From Alphaproteobacteria bacterium (GTDB lineage Bacteria > Pseudomonadota > Alphaproteobacteria > Micropepsales > Micropepsaceae): a DNA stretch of 64,000 bases. A program made the translations under genes and the position numbers. Below are positions 9,375 through 20,066 of this stretch, piece by piece. Location: assembly GCA_947465395.1 (NCBI GenBank), contig CANIAL010000004.1:1-64000 (forward strand), given 5' to 3'. The first letter of the stretch is position 1. The number at the start of each line of letters is the position of its first letter. The notes beneath the pieces are model-generated. The model was not told where the DNA came from and made no database searches. It worked only from the letters and a program-made list of their open reading frames with translations.

Positions 9375-9872
9375 ATGCTTCGCAAACTCGCCGTGCTGAT
9401 GCTGGTTTTGGCAACGCCCGCTATCGCCAAGGACGCAGCCAAAACCGCGATAACCGCGGCCGGTCCCGCATATGACCTGTCACGAGCGGCCAACAACCGA
9501 TTCCTGGCCGACAACAAAGCGCGGCCCGGCGTATTCGTGCTGCCAGATGGCCTGCAATACCGCATCATCCATGCCGGCAAAGGCAAGTCACCGCAGTCGG
9601 TGGGTGACCTGGTCAACGTCGCCTACAAGGGCATGCTGATCAACGGCAAGGTTTTCGATTCCACGCCCAAGGACAGTTTCGCAACCTTTCCCGCCGGGCA
9701 GTTGATCCCGGGCTGGGTCGAGGCGCTGTCCTTGATGAAGGAAGGCGACGAATGGGAATTGGTGCTGCCGCCGAGCCTGGGCTATGGCGCCGATGGCGCG
9801 GGCGGCGACATCCCGCCCAACCAGGTGCTGGTTTTCACCATGACCCTGTTCAAGGTTCGTCCCGCGCGCTGA
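9375..9872 (+). CDS. FKBP-type peptidyl-prolyl cis-trans isomerase, exported
   Basis: The protein is 165 aa. A short Sec signal peptide (residues 1-18, ending TPAIA) is followed by a linker and then a single FKBP domain from about residue 55 to the end. Characteristic residues are visible: YKGMLINGKVFDST, then IPGWVEALSLMKEGDEW and LGYGADGAGGDIPPN. It catalyses proline isomerisation, most likely as a periplasmic folding factor. A ribosome binding site (AGGAG) precedes the start. It converges on the TonB-dependent receptor with one base between the stop codons. Confidence 0.95.
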   Translation: MLRKLAVLMLVLATPAIAKDAAKTAITAAGPAYDLSRAANNRFLADNKARPGVFVLPDGLQYRIIHAGKGKSPQSVGDLVNVAYKGMLINGKVFDSTPKDSFATFPAGQLIPGWVEALSLMKEGDEWELVLPPSLGYGADGAGGDIPPNQVLVFTMTLFKVRPAR

Positions 9873-9873
9873 T

Positions 9874-12588
9874 CTAGAAGCGATACCGCAGCGTCAGGCC
9901 CGCCATGCGCGGCGGCAGCGGCACGCATTGCAGCGCCCCCGCCGTGTTGGGAATCCCGAATGACGCGTTGGGCGCCGAATTCAGCACGCCATTATATTCC
10001 GGCAGGCAGGCCGGCGTGTTGATGGCATTGTTGAGGAAGGCGGAGACATCCATGCCCTTGTCCGCCACATTCAATATGTCCAGGCGCAGGTTCAGGAAAC
10101 CGTAGGAAGACGTCTTCTGGCTGGGATCAAAGGCGCGCAGATCGGCCAAGGTGCGGCTCTGCCAGTAATAATGCGCCGTGAAGGTCACATCATCCACCGG
10201 GATACCGGCAATGTCATGCAGTCCGCTTGCGAAGATGGCGGTGGCGTTGGTCTGCCAGCGCGGCAGCGGGAAGGGCGTGCCGGACAGGTTTCTGGTACCC
10301 GCGGGCGGCAAATATCCGGCCGGCGCATTCACCGTGTAATCCACATAGCGCGCATCCAGATAACTGCCCGAGCTGCTGAGGGTGAGCTGGGGAATCGGCT
10401 TCAGCGTAATCTCCCACTCCGCGCCATAGATGCGCGCCTTGTTGGCGTTCAGGGTGAGCGGATCATTGGTGGTGTTGAGGCAGGCATTGGCGCTGAAGGC
10501 GGCCTGTGTGCAAGGCCCGCCGCCCGCCACCGATGCGACGGTGATGTTGGGCAACGTCGCCAGGACTTGCAGGTTGTGATAGTGCGAATAATAGGCAGAG
10601 AAGTTTGTGCGCAGCGGCATGCCCAGCACGTTCCAGTCCGACTTCACGCCCACTTCGTAATCGGTGACATCTTCCGGCTTGGCCTTGAAGGCCGCAGGCT
10701 GGATGGCGGCGCTGTTGATGGCGCCGGAGCGGTAGCCGCTGCGCATGGTGGCATAGACCATCATGCCGTCCCACAGATCGTGATCCACCGCCAGGGTGTA
10801 AGTGGGCTTGTGATAGCTGCTGTTGACGTTGACGGCGCAGGCCGCCAGCGGCAGCGGTTTGCCGTTCACATCCGTCAGGGCGCAGGCCGTGGTCTGGCCA
10901 GAATAGGAAATGCCGTTCAGCACAAAGGGCGTGGCCGAGAATTGGCCATAGGGCGCGAACGGCCCCGGCGCCACGGCCGTTGACGGCGTGGTGATGGACT
11001 TCAGCGCCAGATAGGCGCTGCGCTCGTCATAGGTATAGCGCAGGCCCGCGGTGACGCGGGTGTCAGGCAGGATGGCATAGGTGGCTTGCGCGTAACCGGC
11101 ATAGCTGGTGTTGCGCTGGCCATTCTGGGTGCCGTCCTGAAGCGTGATCTGGCGGTTGGTGACGGGCGCGGGTGTCACGGCGCTGGGCAGATAGAGATAA
11201 AACAGCCCGCCATCCTTGGGGCTGTTTTCCTGGAAGAAGAAAAGCCCCGTGGTCCATTTCAGCCGCCCGTCCAGGGCGGCGCCATTGACGGTGACTTCGG
11301 ACTGGAAGGAGCGATAGTCCGGTACCTGGTATTCATAATTGGCGGTGTCATAGGGAAGACCGCGCCCCACCGACGTGCCGCGATTGTCCCACCAGCGATA
11401 GGCGGTCAGCCATTTGACATTGGTGCCGTCGGGAAAACTCTTGTTCACCACGCCCGACACGGTCTGGTAATGGCCCACATCCAGGTTGCTCACCGTCTGC
11501 TCGGTGCTCCAGAAGCCGTAATTCTTTTCGCGAGCGATGGAAGCCAAGAGGGAATTGTAGGCGGCAGGATTGGTGGAGACGCCGCTGGCGCCCGCCAAGG
11601 TCACCGTCGTGTAATAGGGCGCGATGACATGGCCCAGAAGATCGGTGAAGCCGGTGCAGCTTCCGGGAATGTTGCAGATGGCGGTCTTGCCGTTTCGAAG
11701 TCCGCTGCCGGGGAAATAGCCAAGATCGTGATAGGTCGAGCCGGTGTCATGCTCGGCAGAAATATTGGCGCGCAGCAAAACGCTGAAACTGTCATCCACC
11801 AGCCACTTCAGCGAAAAATTGCCCGCAATCTTGTTGGAACCCATGGCGGGCTGGTTGTTGCGATAGCCGGTGGCCGGATCGAAATAATAATTCTGGATAT
11901 AGCCCTTGGCATTGCTGATCTGGCCAGCGGCGCGGAAGAACAAATTGTCGGCCAGGGGAATGTTGATGGCACCCTGGATCTCGCCGCGCACATGATCGCC
12001 GCCGGTGGTCTGCAGATAGCCACCGAATTTATCGCCCGGCTCGCGCGTCTGGTAGAGGATGGCGCCGCCGGTGGAATTTCGGCCCACCAGCGTGCCTTGC
12101 GGGCCTTTCAGCACCTGCACCTGTTCAATGTCGAACAGCGCGGCGGAAAGTCCCACCGGCCGGGCCATGTAAACGCCATCCATGTAAACAGAAGCCGCCG
12201 TGTCGAAGGACATGACCGACTGGCCGGAGCTGGAATCAATGTCGCGCTGGCCGCGAATGGTGACGTTGAGCGTGTCCTGCCGGAAGGTGGTGGGGGCGAT
12301 ATAGACCGAGGGGCTGACATAGCGCAGGTCTTCGATGGTGCGGATGGAAAGCCGGTCCAGATCGTCCTGGGTCAGGGCGGTGATGGAGATGGGTACGCTC
12401 TGGATATTCTCTTCGCGCTTGCGGGCGGTGACGATCACCGTCTCCAGCCCCAGCCCGCCATTGATCGGCTGGGCGGCCGGGCTGGGTTGGGCAGGGGTGT
12501 CCTGCGCCAGGGCGGCCCCGGAAGCAAACTGCCCCAGGGTCAAGGCAGCGAGCATCGCGGCGCCAAGCAAAAAGCGGTTTTTTGTCAT
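9874..12588 (-). CDS. TonB-dependent outer-membrane receptor
   Basis: The product is 904 aa. Residues 1-28 are a signal peptide (ending GAALAQ). A plug domain follows (LETVIVTARKREENIQSVP, then VQVLKGPQGTLVGRNSTGGA). The long C-terminal part is a beta-barrel ending in aromatic LRYRF, as expected for BAM recognition. The ligand is unknown; there is no iron- or sugar-uptake gene beside it. I chose the ATG at 12588, with GGGGA upstream, rather than a longer frame starting near 12741, because it places the signal peptide at the N-terminus. The 280 bases upstream separate it from divergent mlaA and hold both promoters. Confidence 0.95.
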   Translation of the reverse strand: MTKNRFLLGAAMLAALTLGQFASGAALAQDTPAQPSPAAQPINGGLGLETVIVTARKREENIQSVPISITALTQDDLDRLSIRTIEDLRYVSPSVYIAPTTFRQDTLNVTIRGQRDIDSSSGQSVMSFDTAASVYMDGVYMARPVGLSAALFDIEQVQVLKGPQGTLVGRNSTGGAILYQTREPGDKFGGYLQTTGGDHVRGEIQGAINIPLADNLFFRAAGQISNAKGYIQNYYFDPATGYRNNQPAMGSNKIAGNFSLKWLVDDSFSVLLRANISAEHDTGSTYHDLGYFPGSGLRNGKTAICNIPGSCTGFTDLLGHVIAPYYTTVTLAGASGVSTNPAAYNSLLASIAREKNYGFWSTEQTVSNLDVGHYQTVSGVVNKSFPDGTNVKWLTAYRWWDNRGTSVGRGLPYDTANYEYQVPDYRSFQSEVTVNGAALDGRLKWTTGLFFFQENSPKDGGLFYLYLPSAVTPAPVTNRQITLQDGTQNGQRNTSYAGYAQATYAILPDTRVTAGLRYTYDERSAYLALKSITTPSTAVAPGPFAPYGQFSATPFVLNGISYSGQTTACALTDVNGKPLPLAACAVNVNSSYHKPTYTLAVDHDLWDGMMVYATMRSGYRSGAINSAAIQPAAFKAKPEDVTDYEVGVKSDWNVLGMPLRTNFSAYYSHYHNLQVLATLPNITVASVAGGGPCTQAAFSANACLNTTNDPLTLNANKARIYGAEWEITLKPIPQLTLSSSGSYLDARYVDYTVNAPAGYLPPAGTRNLSGTPFPLPRWQTNATAIFASGLHDIAGIPVDDVTFTAHYYWQSRTLADLRAFDPSQKTSSYGFLNLRLDILNVADKGMDVSAFLNNAINTPACLPEYNGVLNSAPNASFGIPNTAGALQCVPLPPRMAGLTLRYRF

Positions 12589-12868
12589 TTTTTCGTCCCC
12601 GTATGCCCAAAGCTGTACTGGAAGCGGCCTGCGACTTGAAGTGCGGCACGGCGTCCAGAACCGCCCGTCTGCTTGTTGACCATCCCCATGGCCAAATTCA
12701 GGCCATCCCGGCCCGGATGCCCTTGCTGGACTTGGGGACATCTGGTGACAAATGCCGCTTATCCCCTTGTAGCCCCTGCCGGAATGGCACCAATGCTGAT
12801 ATCGTGAGTTATAGTCGAAGAATCGGCGGGTAACCGTTCCTTATTTGTAATCCTGTATTTGGTGGGTC

Positions 12869-13594
12869 ATGAAACGCCACGTCGCCATTTTGGTCGCGGT
12901 CTCGTGCGGGCTGCTTGTAACAGCCTGCTCCACGCCCAGCCCTGAAGCCCTGGCCCAGAACGATCCCTGGGAAGAGACCAACCGCGCCATTTTCGATTTC
13001 GACATCCAGGTTGACCATGCCGTGGCCCGCCCGGTCGCCGTCTTCTATCGCAGCGCCGTGCCGCAGCCCGCGCGCGAAGGCGTCCATAATGCGCTCGCCA
13101 ACCTCAACGCGCCCATGATCTTCGTCAACGACACCTTGCAGGGCGAAGGCGAAAAGGCGGGCGAGACCGTTGGCCGCTTCCTGATCAATTCCACCGTCGG
13201 CCTGGCCGGCCTGATTGATGTGGCCGCCAAGGTCGGCATTCCCGGCCATGACAATGATTTCGGCATCACCATGGGCAAGGCTGGCGCGCAGGAAGGCTCT
13301 TACCTTGTGCTGCCGCTGTTTGGCCCCAAGCCGCCCCGCGACCTGGTGGGTACGGGCGTGGATGTGGCCTTTGATCCCCTCACCTATATCAAGTGGCACA
13401 ATTCGACATTGTACATGATGGTTCGCACCGGGCTTGGCGTGCTGGATGCGCGCGAATCCAGCCTGGACACGGTGAGCCAGATCGAACGGTCCTCGATTGA
13501 TTTCTACGCCACCACCCGCAGCCTCTATCGCCAGAACCGCGCCGCCCAGATCAATGACGGCAAGGCGCCGGATTCGGACCTGCCCAACTTCTGA
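12869..13594 (+). CDS. mlaA: MlaA/VacJ outer-membrane lipoprotein
   Basis: The protein is 241 aa. It begins with a lipoprotein signal and lipobox (LVTAC, Cys20), then the family core NDPWEETNRAIFDFD. The central region includes NLNAPMIFVNDTLQGE and GRFLINSTVGLAGLIDVA. MlaA sits in the outer membrane and removes misplaced phospholipid from the outer leaflet, passing it to the periplasmic Mla chain. The other mla genes are not in this window. The start follows GGTGGG. It converges on the efflux operon, with 26 bases between stops. Confidence 0.95.
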   Translation: MKRHVAILVAVSCGLLVTACSTPSPEALAQNDPWEETNRAIFDFDIQVDHAVARPVAVFYRSAVPQPAREGVHNALANLNAPMIFVNDTLQGEGEKAGETVGRFLINSTVGLAGLIDVAAKVGIPGHDNDFGITMGKAGAQEGSYLVLPLFGPKPPRDLVGTGVDVAFDPLTYIKWHNSTLYMMVRTGLGVLDARESSLDTVSQIERSSIDFYATTRSLYRQNRAAQINDGKAPDSDLPNF

Positions 13595-13620
13595 TACTGC
13601 TGAGAATATCCGGCGGCGCC

Positions 13621-16600
13621 CTATTCGGCGGGCTGCACATCGCTGCGCGGATGACGGCCATGGTACCAGCGGTCCCAGGCGCGCTTTGTCCCCAGCCGCC
13701 AGCGGTCCAGGTACAGGTACACAACCGGCGTGGTGTAGAGCGTCAGCGCCTGGCTGAGGACCAGCCCGCCCACGATCGAGATTCCCAGGGGCTCGCGCAG
13801 CTCCGAGCCTTCACCGATGCCGATGGCCAGCGGCAGCGCGCCCAATATCGCGCCCATGGTGGTCATCATGATGGGGCGGAAGCGCAGCAGCGAAGCCTTG
13901 TAGATGGCATCACGCGAGGAAAGCCCCTCGCGTTTCTGCAAGTCTATGGCGAAATCAATCATGATGATGGCGTTCTTCTTGACGATGCCGATCAGCAGGA
14001 TGACGCCGATCAGGGCGATCAGGCTGAAATCGGTCTTGAAGATCAGAAGCGCCAGCACCGCCCCCACGCCTGCTGATGGCAAGGTGGAGAGGATGGTGAG
14101 GGGATGGACATAGCTCTCATATAAAATCCCCAGCACGATATAGATGGTCATCACCGCGGCCATGATCAGGATCGGCTCGTTGTTCAGCGATTGCTGGAAC
14201 AGCTTGGCGGTGCCGGCGAATTCGCCATGCACGCTGATGGGGACATTGATGCGCGCCATGGTGCGCTGGATGGCTGCCACGGCACCGTCAATGGACTGGC
14301 CCTCCGGCAATCCGAACGAGAAGGTGGTGGCGACGAACGGCCCCTGATGGTTCACCGCCAATGGCGTGGTGCCGGGCCCGAAGCTGGCAAAGGCCGAAAG
14401 CGGGATCATGGTTTCCACGCGGGTGGAAAGAGAGGCGCCGGTGGAAGCGCCGCCACGCGCCGAATTGGTGAGCGAATTGAGCTGCTGGTTTCGCACGGCA
14501 TCGGCGCCGCTGGTGTCCGCGCCCGCGGCCGTGGTGTTGGAGCCGGTGTTGCTGGCCGTGCCGGCCGCGGGACCAACGAAAACGCCGCCCGCCACGGCGC
14601 TTGCCTGGGTGCCGGAAACCGCGCCGCCGGATTTGGAGATATAGATGTCGCGCAGGGTTTCGGGCGACTGCCAGAAGGCGGGCGCCACCTCCATGATCAC
14701 ATGATACTGGTTCTTGTCCTTGTAGAGCGTGGAAACCTGGCGCTGGCCGAAAGCGTCATACAGCGTGGCATCAACCTGCGATGCCGTCAGCCCCAGGCGT
14801 GAGGCCACGTCGCGGTCAATCTTGAGCTGCACTTCCAGGCCCTTGTCATCCTGGTCGGAATTGGCGTCCTGCAATTCCGGCACGGTGGCCAATGCGGCCG
14901 TTATCTTGGGCACCCAGGTGTTGAGGTCGTCCAGCGTGTCGGCCTGGACCGTGAACTGGTAATCGCCATTGCCCTGCCGCCCGCCGCCCCGAATGCCGGT
15001 GGAGCCGCTGGATTGCAGGAACAGGCGCGCGCCCGCCACCTTGTTCAGGGCTGGACGCAGCCGTTCAATCACCGCATCGGTGCTGATATAGCCGCGCTCG
15101 GCCTGGGGCTTGAGGGTGACGAAGATGTTGCCGGAATTGGTGGAACCGCCACCGGCAAAGCCGCCCACCGTCAAGACCGCCGGATCGGCGCGGATGATGT
15201 TCGCGAATTGCACGAATTTCTGCTGCATCAACTGGAAGGAAATGCTCTGGTCGGCGCGGATGCCGCCCCGCATGCTGCCTTCGTCGGTGGTGGGGAAAAA
15301 ACCCTTGGGCACGATCTTGAGCAGATAGAAATTCATGCCCACCGCCACCAGCAGGATGGCCATGATGGTCTTGGGATTGTCCAGCGACCAGGACAGCGTG
15401 CGGCGGTAGAATTCCAGGCTGGCGTCAAAGGCGCGGCGCAGCCAGCCCAGGACCCGGCTCTTGTCTTCGCTGGGATTGAATTTGAGATAGGCGCACATCA
15501 TGGGCGTGACGGTCAGCGAGACGATCAGCGACATCAGGATCGCCGCTGTCAGGGTCATGGCGAATTCGTTGAAGATGCGACCCACAATGCCGCCCATCAA
15601 AAGGATGGGGAAGAACACCGCCACCAGCGAGATGCTCATGGAAAGGACGGTGAAGGCCACTTCCTGTGACCCCTTGAGCGCCGCTTCCATGCGGCTTTCG
15701 CCCATCTCAAGATGCCTTGTGACATTCTCCAGCACCACGATGGTGTTATCCACCACAAAACCGGTGGAGATGATCAGCGCCATCAGCGAAAAATTGTCCA
15801 GCGCATAGCCCAGCAGGTACATCACCCCGAAGGTGCCCAGCAGCGACAGCGGCACGCAGACGGCGGGCACCAGGGTGGCGCGGAAATTGCGCAGGAACAG
15901 GAAGACCACGAACACCACCAGGATGGTGGAGAGGATCAGCGTGTATTCCACGTCCCGCACCGAATGGCGGATGGACGACGTGGTGTCGGTGAGGACATTG
16001 ATGTCCACCGCCGGCGGCAGAGCGGCGGAAAGCTCGGGCATCAGGGCGCGGATGCGGTCCACCACCTGGATCACATTGGCGCCGGGCTGCTTGGTGATGG
16101 TGATCAGGATGGCGGGCTTGCCGTCGGCGATGCCCATGTTGCGGATATTCTCGACCCCGTCCACGACCTCGGCGATGTCCGACAGGCGCACGGCCGCGCC
16201 ATTGCGATAGGCCACGATCAGGCCCTGATACTCCGACGCCGCCACGGCGCTGTCATTGGCATAGACCTGGAATTGCTGCAGGCCTTGCGAAACCACGCCC
16301 TTGGGGCTGTTGGCATTGGCGGCGCTGACGGCGGCGCGCACGTCTTCAAGCCCGATGCCATATTTGAAAAGCGCGCGCGGGTTCAATTCGATGCGCACGG
16401 CGGGCAGGGACGCGCCGTTCAATTCCACATTGCCCACGCCGGGCACCTGCGACAGTTTCTGCTGCAGAATGTTGCTGGCCTGGTCATAAATCTGCCCCGG
16501 CGTCAGCGACTTAGACGTCATCGCCAGGATCATGATGGGAATGTCGGAGGGATTGAACTTGCGGTAGGTGGGGTTGGACCGCAGAGCGGCGGGCAAATCG

Positions 16601-16950
16601 GCCCTCGCCGCATTGATGGCGGCCTGGACGTCACGCGCCGCGCCGTCAATGTCGCGGCTGATGTCGAATTGCAGGATGATGCGGGTGGAGCCGACGGAAC
16701 TGCGCGACGTCATCTCCGTCACTGCAGCGATGGCGCCCAGATGACGTTCCAGCGGCGTCGCCACGCTGGTGGACATGGTTTCGGGGCTGGCGCCCGCCAT
16801 GCTGGCCGTCACCGCGATGGTGGGAATATCCACATTGGGCAGGGGCGAGACCGGCAGCAAGGTCAGCGCACCCAGGCCCGCCAGCGCCATGCCCGCCGCC
16901 AGAAGCGTGGTGGCGATGGGACGGCTGATGAAGGCGCCGACGATATTCAT
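13621..16950 (-). CDS. mdtC: RND efflux pump, MdtC-like subunit
   Basis: This 1,109-aa RND transporter has the usual two halves of large periplasmic loops flanked by transmembrane bundles. It starts [19 protein letters not shown], and the central proton-relay helix contains [14 protein letters not shown]. It is longer than the usual 1,020-1,050 aa. The excess is largely a Gly/Ala/Ser/Thr-rich stretch of about 70 residues near positions 772-845, just before [10 protein letters not shown] in the second porter loop. The start at 16950 overlaps the end of the upstream pump gene (ATGA), so both pumps are made together, as in MdtB/MdtC heterotrimers. Drug or lipophile export is inferred. Confidence 0.93.
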   Translation of the reverse strand: MNIVGAFISRPIATTLLAAGMALAGLGALTLLPVSPLPNVDIPTIAVTASMAGASPETMSTSVATPLERHLGAIAAVTEMTSRSSVGSTRIILQFDISRDIDGAARDVQAAINAARADLPAALRSNPTYRKFNPSDIPIMILAMTSKSLTPGQIYDQASNILQQKLSQVPGVGNVELNGASLPAVRIELNPRALFKYGIGLEDVRAAVSAANANSPKGVVSQGLQQFQVYANDSAVAASEYQGLIVAYRNGAAVRLSDIAEVVDGVENIRNMGIADGKPAILITITKQPGANVIQVVDRIRALMPELSAALPPAVDINVLTDTTSSIRHSVRDVEYTLILSTILVVFVVFLFLRNFRATLVPAVCVPLSLLGTFGVMYLLGYALDNFSLMALIISTGFVVDNTIVVLENVTRHLEMGESRMEAALKGSQEVAFTVLSMSISLVAVFFPILLMGGIVGRIFNEFAMTLTAAILMSLIVSLTVTPMMCAYLKFNPSEDKSRVLGWLRRAFDASLEFYRRTLSWSLDNPKTIMAILLVAVGMNFYLLKIVPKGFFPTTDEGSMRGGIRADQSISFQLMQQKFVQFANIIRADPAVLTVGGFAGGGSTNSGNIFVTLKPQAERGYISTDAVIERLRPALNKVAGARLFLQSSGSTGIRGGGRQGNGDYQFTVQADTLDDLNTWVPKITAALATVPELQDANSDQDDKGLEVQLKIDRDVASRLGLTASQVDATLYDAFGQRQVSTLYKDKNQYHVIMEVAPAFWQSPETLRDIYISKSGGAVSGTQASAVAGGVFVGPAAGTASNTGSNTTAAGADTSGADAVRNQQLNSLTNSARGGASTGASLSTRVETMIPLSAFASFGPGTTPLAVNHQGPFVATTFSFGLPEGQSIDGAVAAIQRTMARINVPISVHGEFAGTAKLFQQSLNNEPILIMAAVMTIYIVLGILYESYVHPLTILSTLPSAGVGAVLALLIFKTDFSLIALIGVILLIGIVKKNAIIMIDFAIDLQKREGLSSRDAIYKASLLRFRPIMMTTMGAILGALPLAIGIGEGSELREPLGISIVGGLVLSQALTLYTTPVVYLYLDRWRLGTKRAWDRWYHGRHPRSDVQPAE

Positions 16951-19900
16951 GGTGTCGCCACTTCGGCGTTGCGCCGGGCGCGCCACTCGCGCAGTTCGCG
17001 GCCCCAGCGGTCAAAATAGATATAGATGACGGGCGTGGTGAAGAGCGTCAAAAGCTGGCTCACCAGCAACCCGCCCACGATGGAAATGCCCAGTGGATGG
17101 CGCAATTCCGCGCCCATGCCGGTGCCCAGCATCAGGGGCAGCGCGCCGAACAGCGCCGCCATGGTGGTCATCAGGATGGGACGGAAACGCAGCAGGGCTG
17201 CCTGGTGGATGGCTTCCTGCGGGCTCTTGCCTTCATGGCGTTCGGCGTTCAACGCGAAGTCAATCATCATGATGGCGTTCTTTTTCACAATGCCGATCAG
17301 AAGAATGATGCCGATGATGGAAACAATGTTGAGGTCATGGCCCGTGACGATCAGCGCCAGCAGCGCGCCCACGCCGGCCGATGGCAGGGTGGACAGAATG
17401 GTGATGGGGTGGATGAAGCTTTCATAGAGAACACCCAGCACGATATAGACCGTGATCAGGGCCGCGATGATCAGCAGCAGTTCGTTGCCCAGCGATGACT
17501 GGAAGGCCAGGGCCGAACCTTCGAACTGGGTGGAGATGCCGCCGGGCAGGCCGGCCTTGGTTTCCGCCGCATGCACCGCGTCCACCGCCGCGCCCAGCGA
17601 ATAGCCCGGCGCAGCGTCAAACGAGATGGTGGCGGAAGGAAACTGCGCCAAATGGTTGATCTGCAGCGGCACGGGGCGCTGTTCAATGCGGGCTATGGAC
17701 GACAACTGCACCTGCCCGCCACCCGCAGACGGCAGATAGATATTGTTCAGCGACGACACCGAATCTTGCAAATGCGGATCGGCTTCCAGGATCACCCGGT
17801 ACTGGTTGGACTGGGTAAAGATGGTGGAAACGATGCGCTGGCCGAAACTGTCATACAGCGCATTGTCTATGGTGGCCGCCGTGATGCCGAAGCGCGCGGC
17901 GGTGTCGCGGTCTACCTCGAGAAATGCCGACAGGCCGCGGTCCAGGAAATCGGTGGAGACATTGCGCAGGGCCGGCGCCTTGGTCAGCTCCGCCATCAGC
18001 TTGGGCATGAAATCGGTCAGCGCCTGGGTGCTGGCAGCCTGCAGCACGAATTGATAAGTGGCCCGGCTGACCACCGAATCGATGGTGAGATCCTGCACGG
18101 GTTGCAGATAGAAGGTGATGCCGGGGATGGCGTGCCCGTCCGCCGCCAGCCGGTCCATCACGGCGCCGACGCCGTCGCGGCTGGATTTTTCCTTGAGGTT
18201 GATCAGGAACCGCCCGCTGTTGAGGGTGGTGTTGGTGCCGTCCACGCCGATAAAGCTGGACAGGCTTTCCACATCCGGGTCCCGCAGGATGCGGTCGGCC
18301 AGCAGGCGCTGGCGATTGGCCATTTCCTCGAACGACACGGTGGGGCCCGCCGTGGTGATGGCCTGGATGAAGCCCGTGTCCTGGACCGGGAAAAAGCCCT
18401 TGGGGATGGCGATATAAAGAATGACGGTCAGGACCAGCGTGCCCACCGCCACCGCCATGGTGAGCGGCTGGTGGCGCAGCACCCATATTAGCAGACGGTC
18501 ATATTCCTGGATAAAGCTTTCGTAATAGGCTTCCATCCGCTTCTGGAAAGCGTTCTGGCGCTTTTCTTCCACCGCATGGCTGCGCAGCAGCTTGGCGCAC
18601 AGCATGGGCACCAGGGTCAGAGACACCACCGCCGAGATCAGGATGGTGATGGCAAGCGTGATGGCGAATTCACGGAACAGCCGTCCCACCACTTCCTGCA
18701 TGAACAGAAGCGGGATCAGGACTGCGATCAGCGAAATGGTCAACGACATGATCGTGAAGCCGATTTCGCCCGCACCCTTGATGGCGGCGTCCAGCGGCTT
18801 GTAGCCTTTTTCCAGGTAGCGGGAGATATTCTCGATCATCACGATGGCGTCATCCACCACGAAACCTGCGGAGATGGTCAGCGCCATCAGGGACAGATTG
18901 TTGAGCGAAAAATCCAGCAGGTACATGGCCGCGAAAGTGCCCACGATGGACAGCGGCACCGACAGGCTGGGAATGAAGGTGGCGGGCAGGTTGCGCAGGA
19001 ACAGGAAGATCACTAGCACCACCAGCACCACCGCCAGCATCAATTCAAACTGCACATCCGACACCGAAGCGCGGATGGTGTTGGTGCGGTCGGTCAGGAC
19101 CGCGATGTTGACCGAGGCCGGCATGCCCGCCTGGATCTGGGGCAAGAGCGCCTTGACCGCGTCCACCACATTGATGACGTTGGCGCCGGGCTGGCGCTGC
19201 ACGTTGAGCAAAATTGCGGGCGTCTTGTTGGCCCAGCTGGACAGACGCGTATTCTCCGCGCTCTGGATCACATTGGCCACATCCGACAGATAGACCGGCG
19301 CGCCATTTTTATAGGCCACGACGATGTGGCCGTAATCCGCCGCGCTTTGAAGTTGGTCATTGGCGTTGATGGTGTAGGACTGTGCCGCTCCATCGAAATT
19401 GCCCTTGGGACCGTTGGCATTGGCGTTGGCGATGGTGGTGCGAAGATCGTCAATGTTCAGGCCCAGCGAGGCCAGTTGCTGCAAGTTCGCCTGCACCCGT
19501 ACGGCGGGACGCTGGCCGCCGGAAATGCTGACCAGGCCCACGCCCGCAAGCTGGGAGATTTTCTGCGCGATGCGGGTATCAGCCAGATCCTGCACGGTGG
19601 TGAGCGGCAAGGTTGTGGACGTTATCGCCAAGGTGATCACCGGCGCATCGGCCGGGTTGACCTTGGCATAGACGGGCGGGGCGGGCAGCGTGGAGGGCAA
19701 GAGGCTGCCCGACGCATTGATGGCTGCCTGCACTTCCTGTTCGGCGATATCCAGCGACAGCGACAGATCGAACTGCAGCGTCACCACGGACGCGCCGCCG
19801 GACGACACCGACGACATTTCCTTCAGCCCCGGCATCTGGCCAAGCTGTCTTTCCAGCGGTGCGGTTACCGATGTGGTCATCACATCGGGGCTGGCGCCGG

Positions 19901-20054
19901 GCAGAAATGTCTGCACCTGGATGGTGGGATAATCCACCTGCGGCAGGGCCGACAGGGGCAGGAAATGATAGCCCACAATGCCCGCCAGCATGATGGCGAT
20001 CATCAGAAGCGATGTGGCAACAGGCCTGTATATAAAGGGTGTTGAGGGACTCAT
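16947..20054 (-). CDS. mdtB: RND efflux pump, MdtB-like subunit
   Basis: This is a 1,035-aa RND pump very close in pattern to E. coli Mdt[20 protein letters not shown] at the start, [12 protein letters not shown] and [18 protein letters not shown] in the first loop, and [21 protein letters not shown] carrying the paired acidic residues of the proton relay. It lies 12 bases after the adaptor gene and overlaps the next pump by four bases. Adaptor, pump, pump is the order of mdtABC/muxABC. The outer-membrane channel is not encoded nearby. Confidence 0.95.
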   Translation of the reverse strand: MSPSTPFIYRPVATSLLMIAIMLAGIVGYHFLPLSALPQVDYPTIQVQTFLPGASPDVMTTSVTAPLERQLGQMPGLKEMSSVSSGGASVVTLQFDLSLSLDIAEQEVQAAINASGSLLPSTLPAPPVYAKVNPADAPVITLAITSTTLPLTTVQDLADTRIAQKISQLAGVGLVSISGGQRPAVRVQANLQQLASLGLNIDDLRTTIANANANGPKGNFDGAAQSYTINANDQLQSAADYGHIVVAYKNGAPVYLSDVANVIQSAENTRLSSWANKTPAILLNVQRQPGANVINVVDAVKALLPQIQAGMPASVNIAVLTDRTNTIRASVSDVQFELMLAVVLVVLVIFLFLRNLPATFIPSLSVPLSIVGTFAAMYLLDFSLNNLSLMALTISAGFVVDDAIVMIENISRYLEKGYKPLDAAIKGAGEIGFTIMSLTISLIAVLIPLLFMQEVVGRLFREFAITLAITILISAVVSLTLVPMLCAKLLRSHAVEEKRQNAFQKRMEAYYESFIQEYDRLLIWVLRHQPLTMAVAVGTLVLTVILYIAIPKGFFPVQDTGFIQAITTAGPTVSFEEMANRQRLLADRILRDPDVESLSSFIGVDGTNTTLNSGRFLINLKEKSSRDGVGAVMDRLAADGHAIPGITFYLQPVQDLTIDSVVSRATYQFVLQAASTQALTDFMPKLMAELTKAPALRNVSTDFLDRGLSAFLEVDRDTAARFGITAATIDNALYDSFGQRIVSTIFTQSNQYRVILEADPHLQDSVSSLNNIYLPSAGGGQVQLSSIARIEQRPVPLQINHLAQFPSATISFDAAPGYSLGAAVDAVHAAETKAGLPGGISTQFEGSALAFQSSLGNELLLIIAALITVYIVLGVLYESFIHPITILSTLPSAGVGALLALIVTGHDLNIVSIIGIILLIGIVKKNAIMMIDFALNAERHEGKSPQEAIHQAALLRFRPILMTTMAALFGALPLMLGTGMGAELRHPLGISIVGGLLVSQLLTLFTTPVIYIYFDRWGRELREWRARRNAEVATP

Positions 20055-20066
20055 GGCCTGTGCTGC

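Noticed and set aside
11086-12639. A 517-codon frame on the plus strand opposite the TonB-dependent receptor.
   Set aside because: The receptor has plug and barrel motifs and a signal peptide; the opposite frame is a GC-bias shadow. The same holds for long antisense frames over gltB (24679-26517), dnaE2 (33505-34839), icd (44405-45919) and purL (54894-56228).
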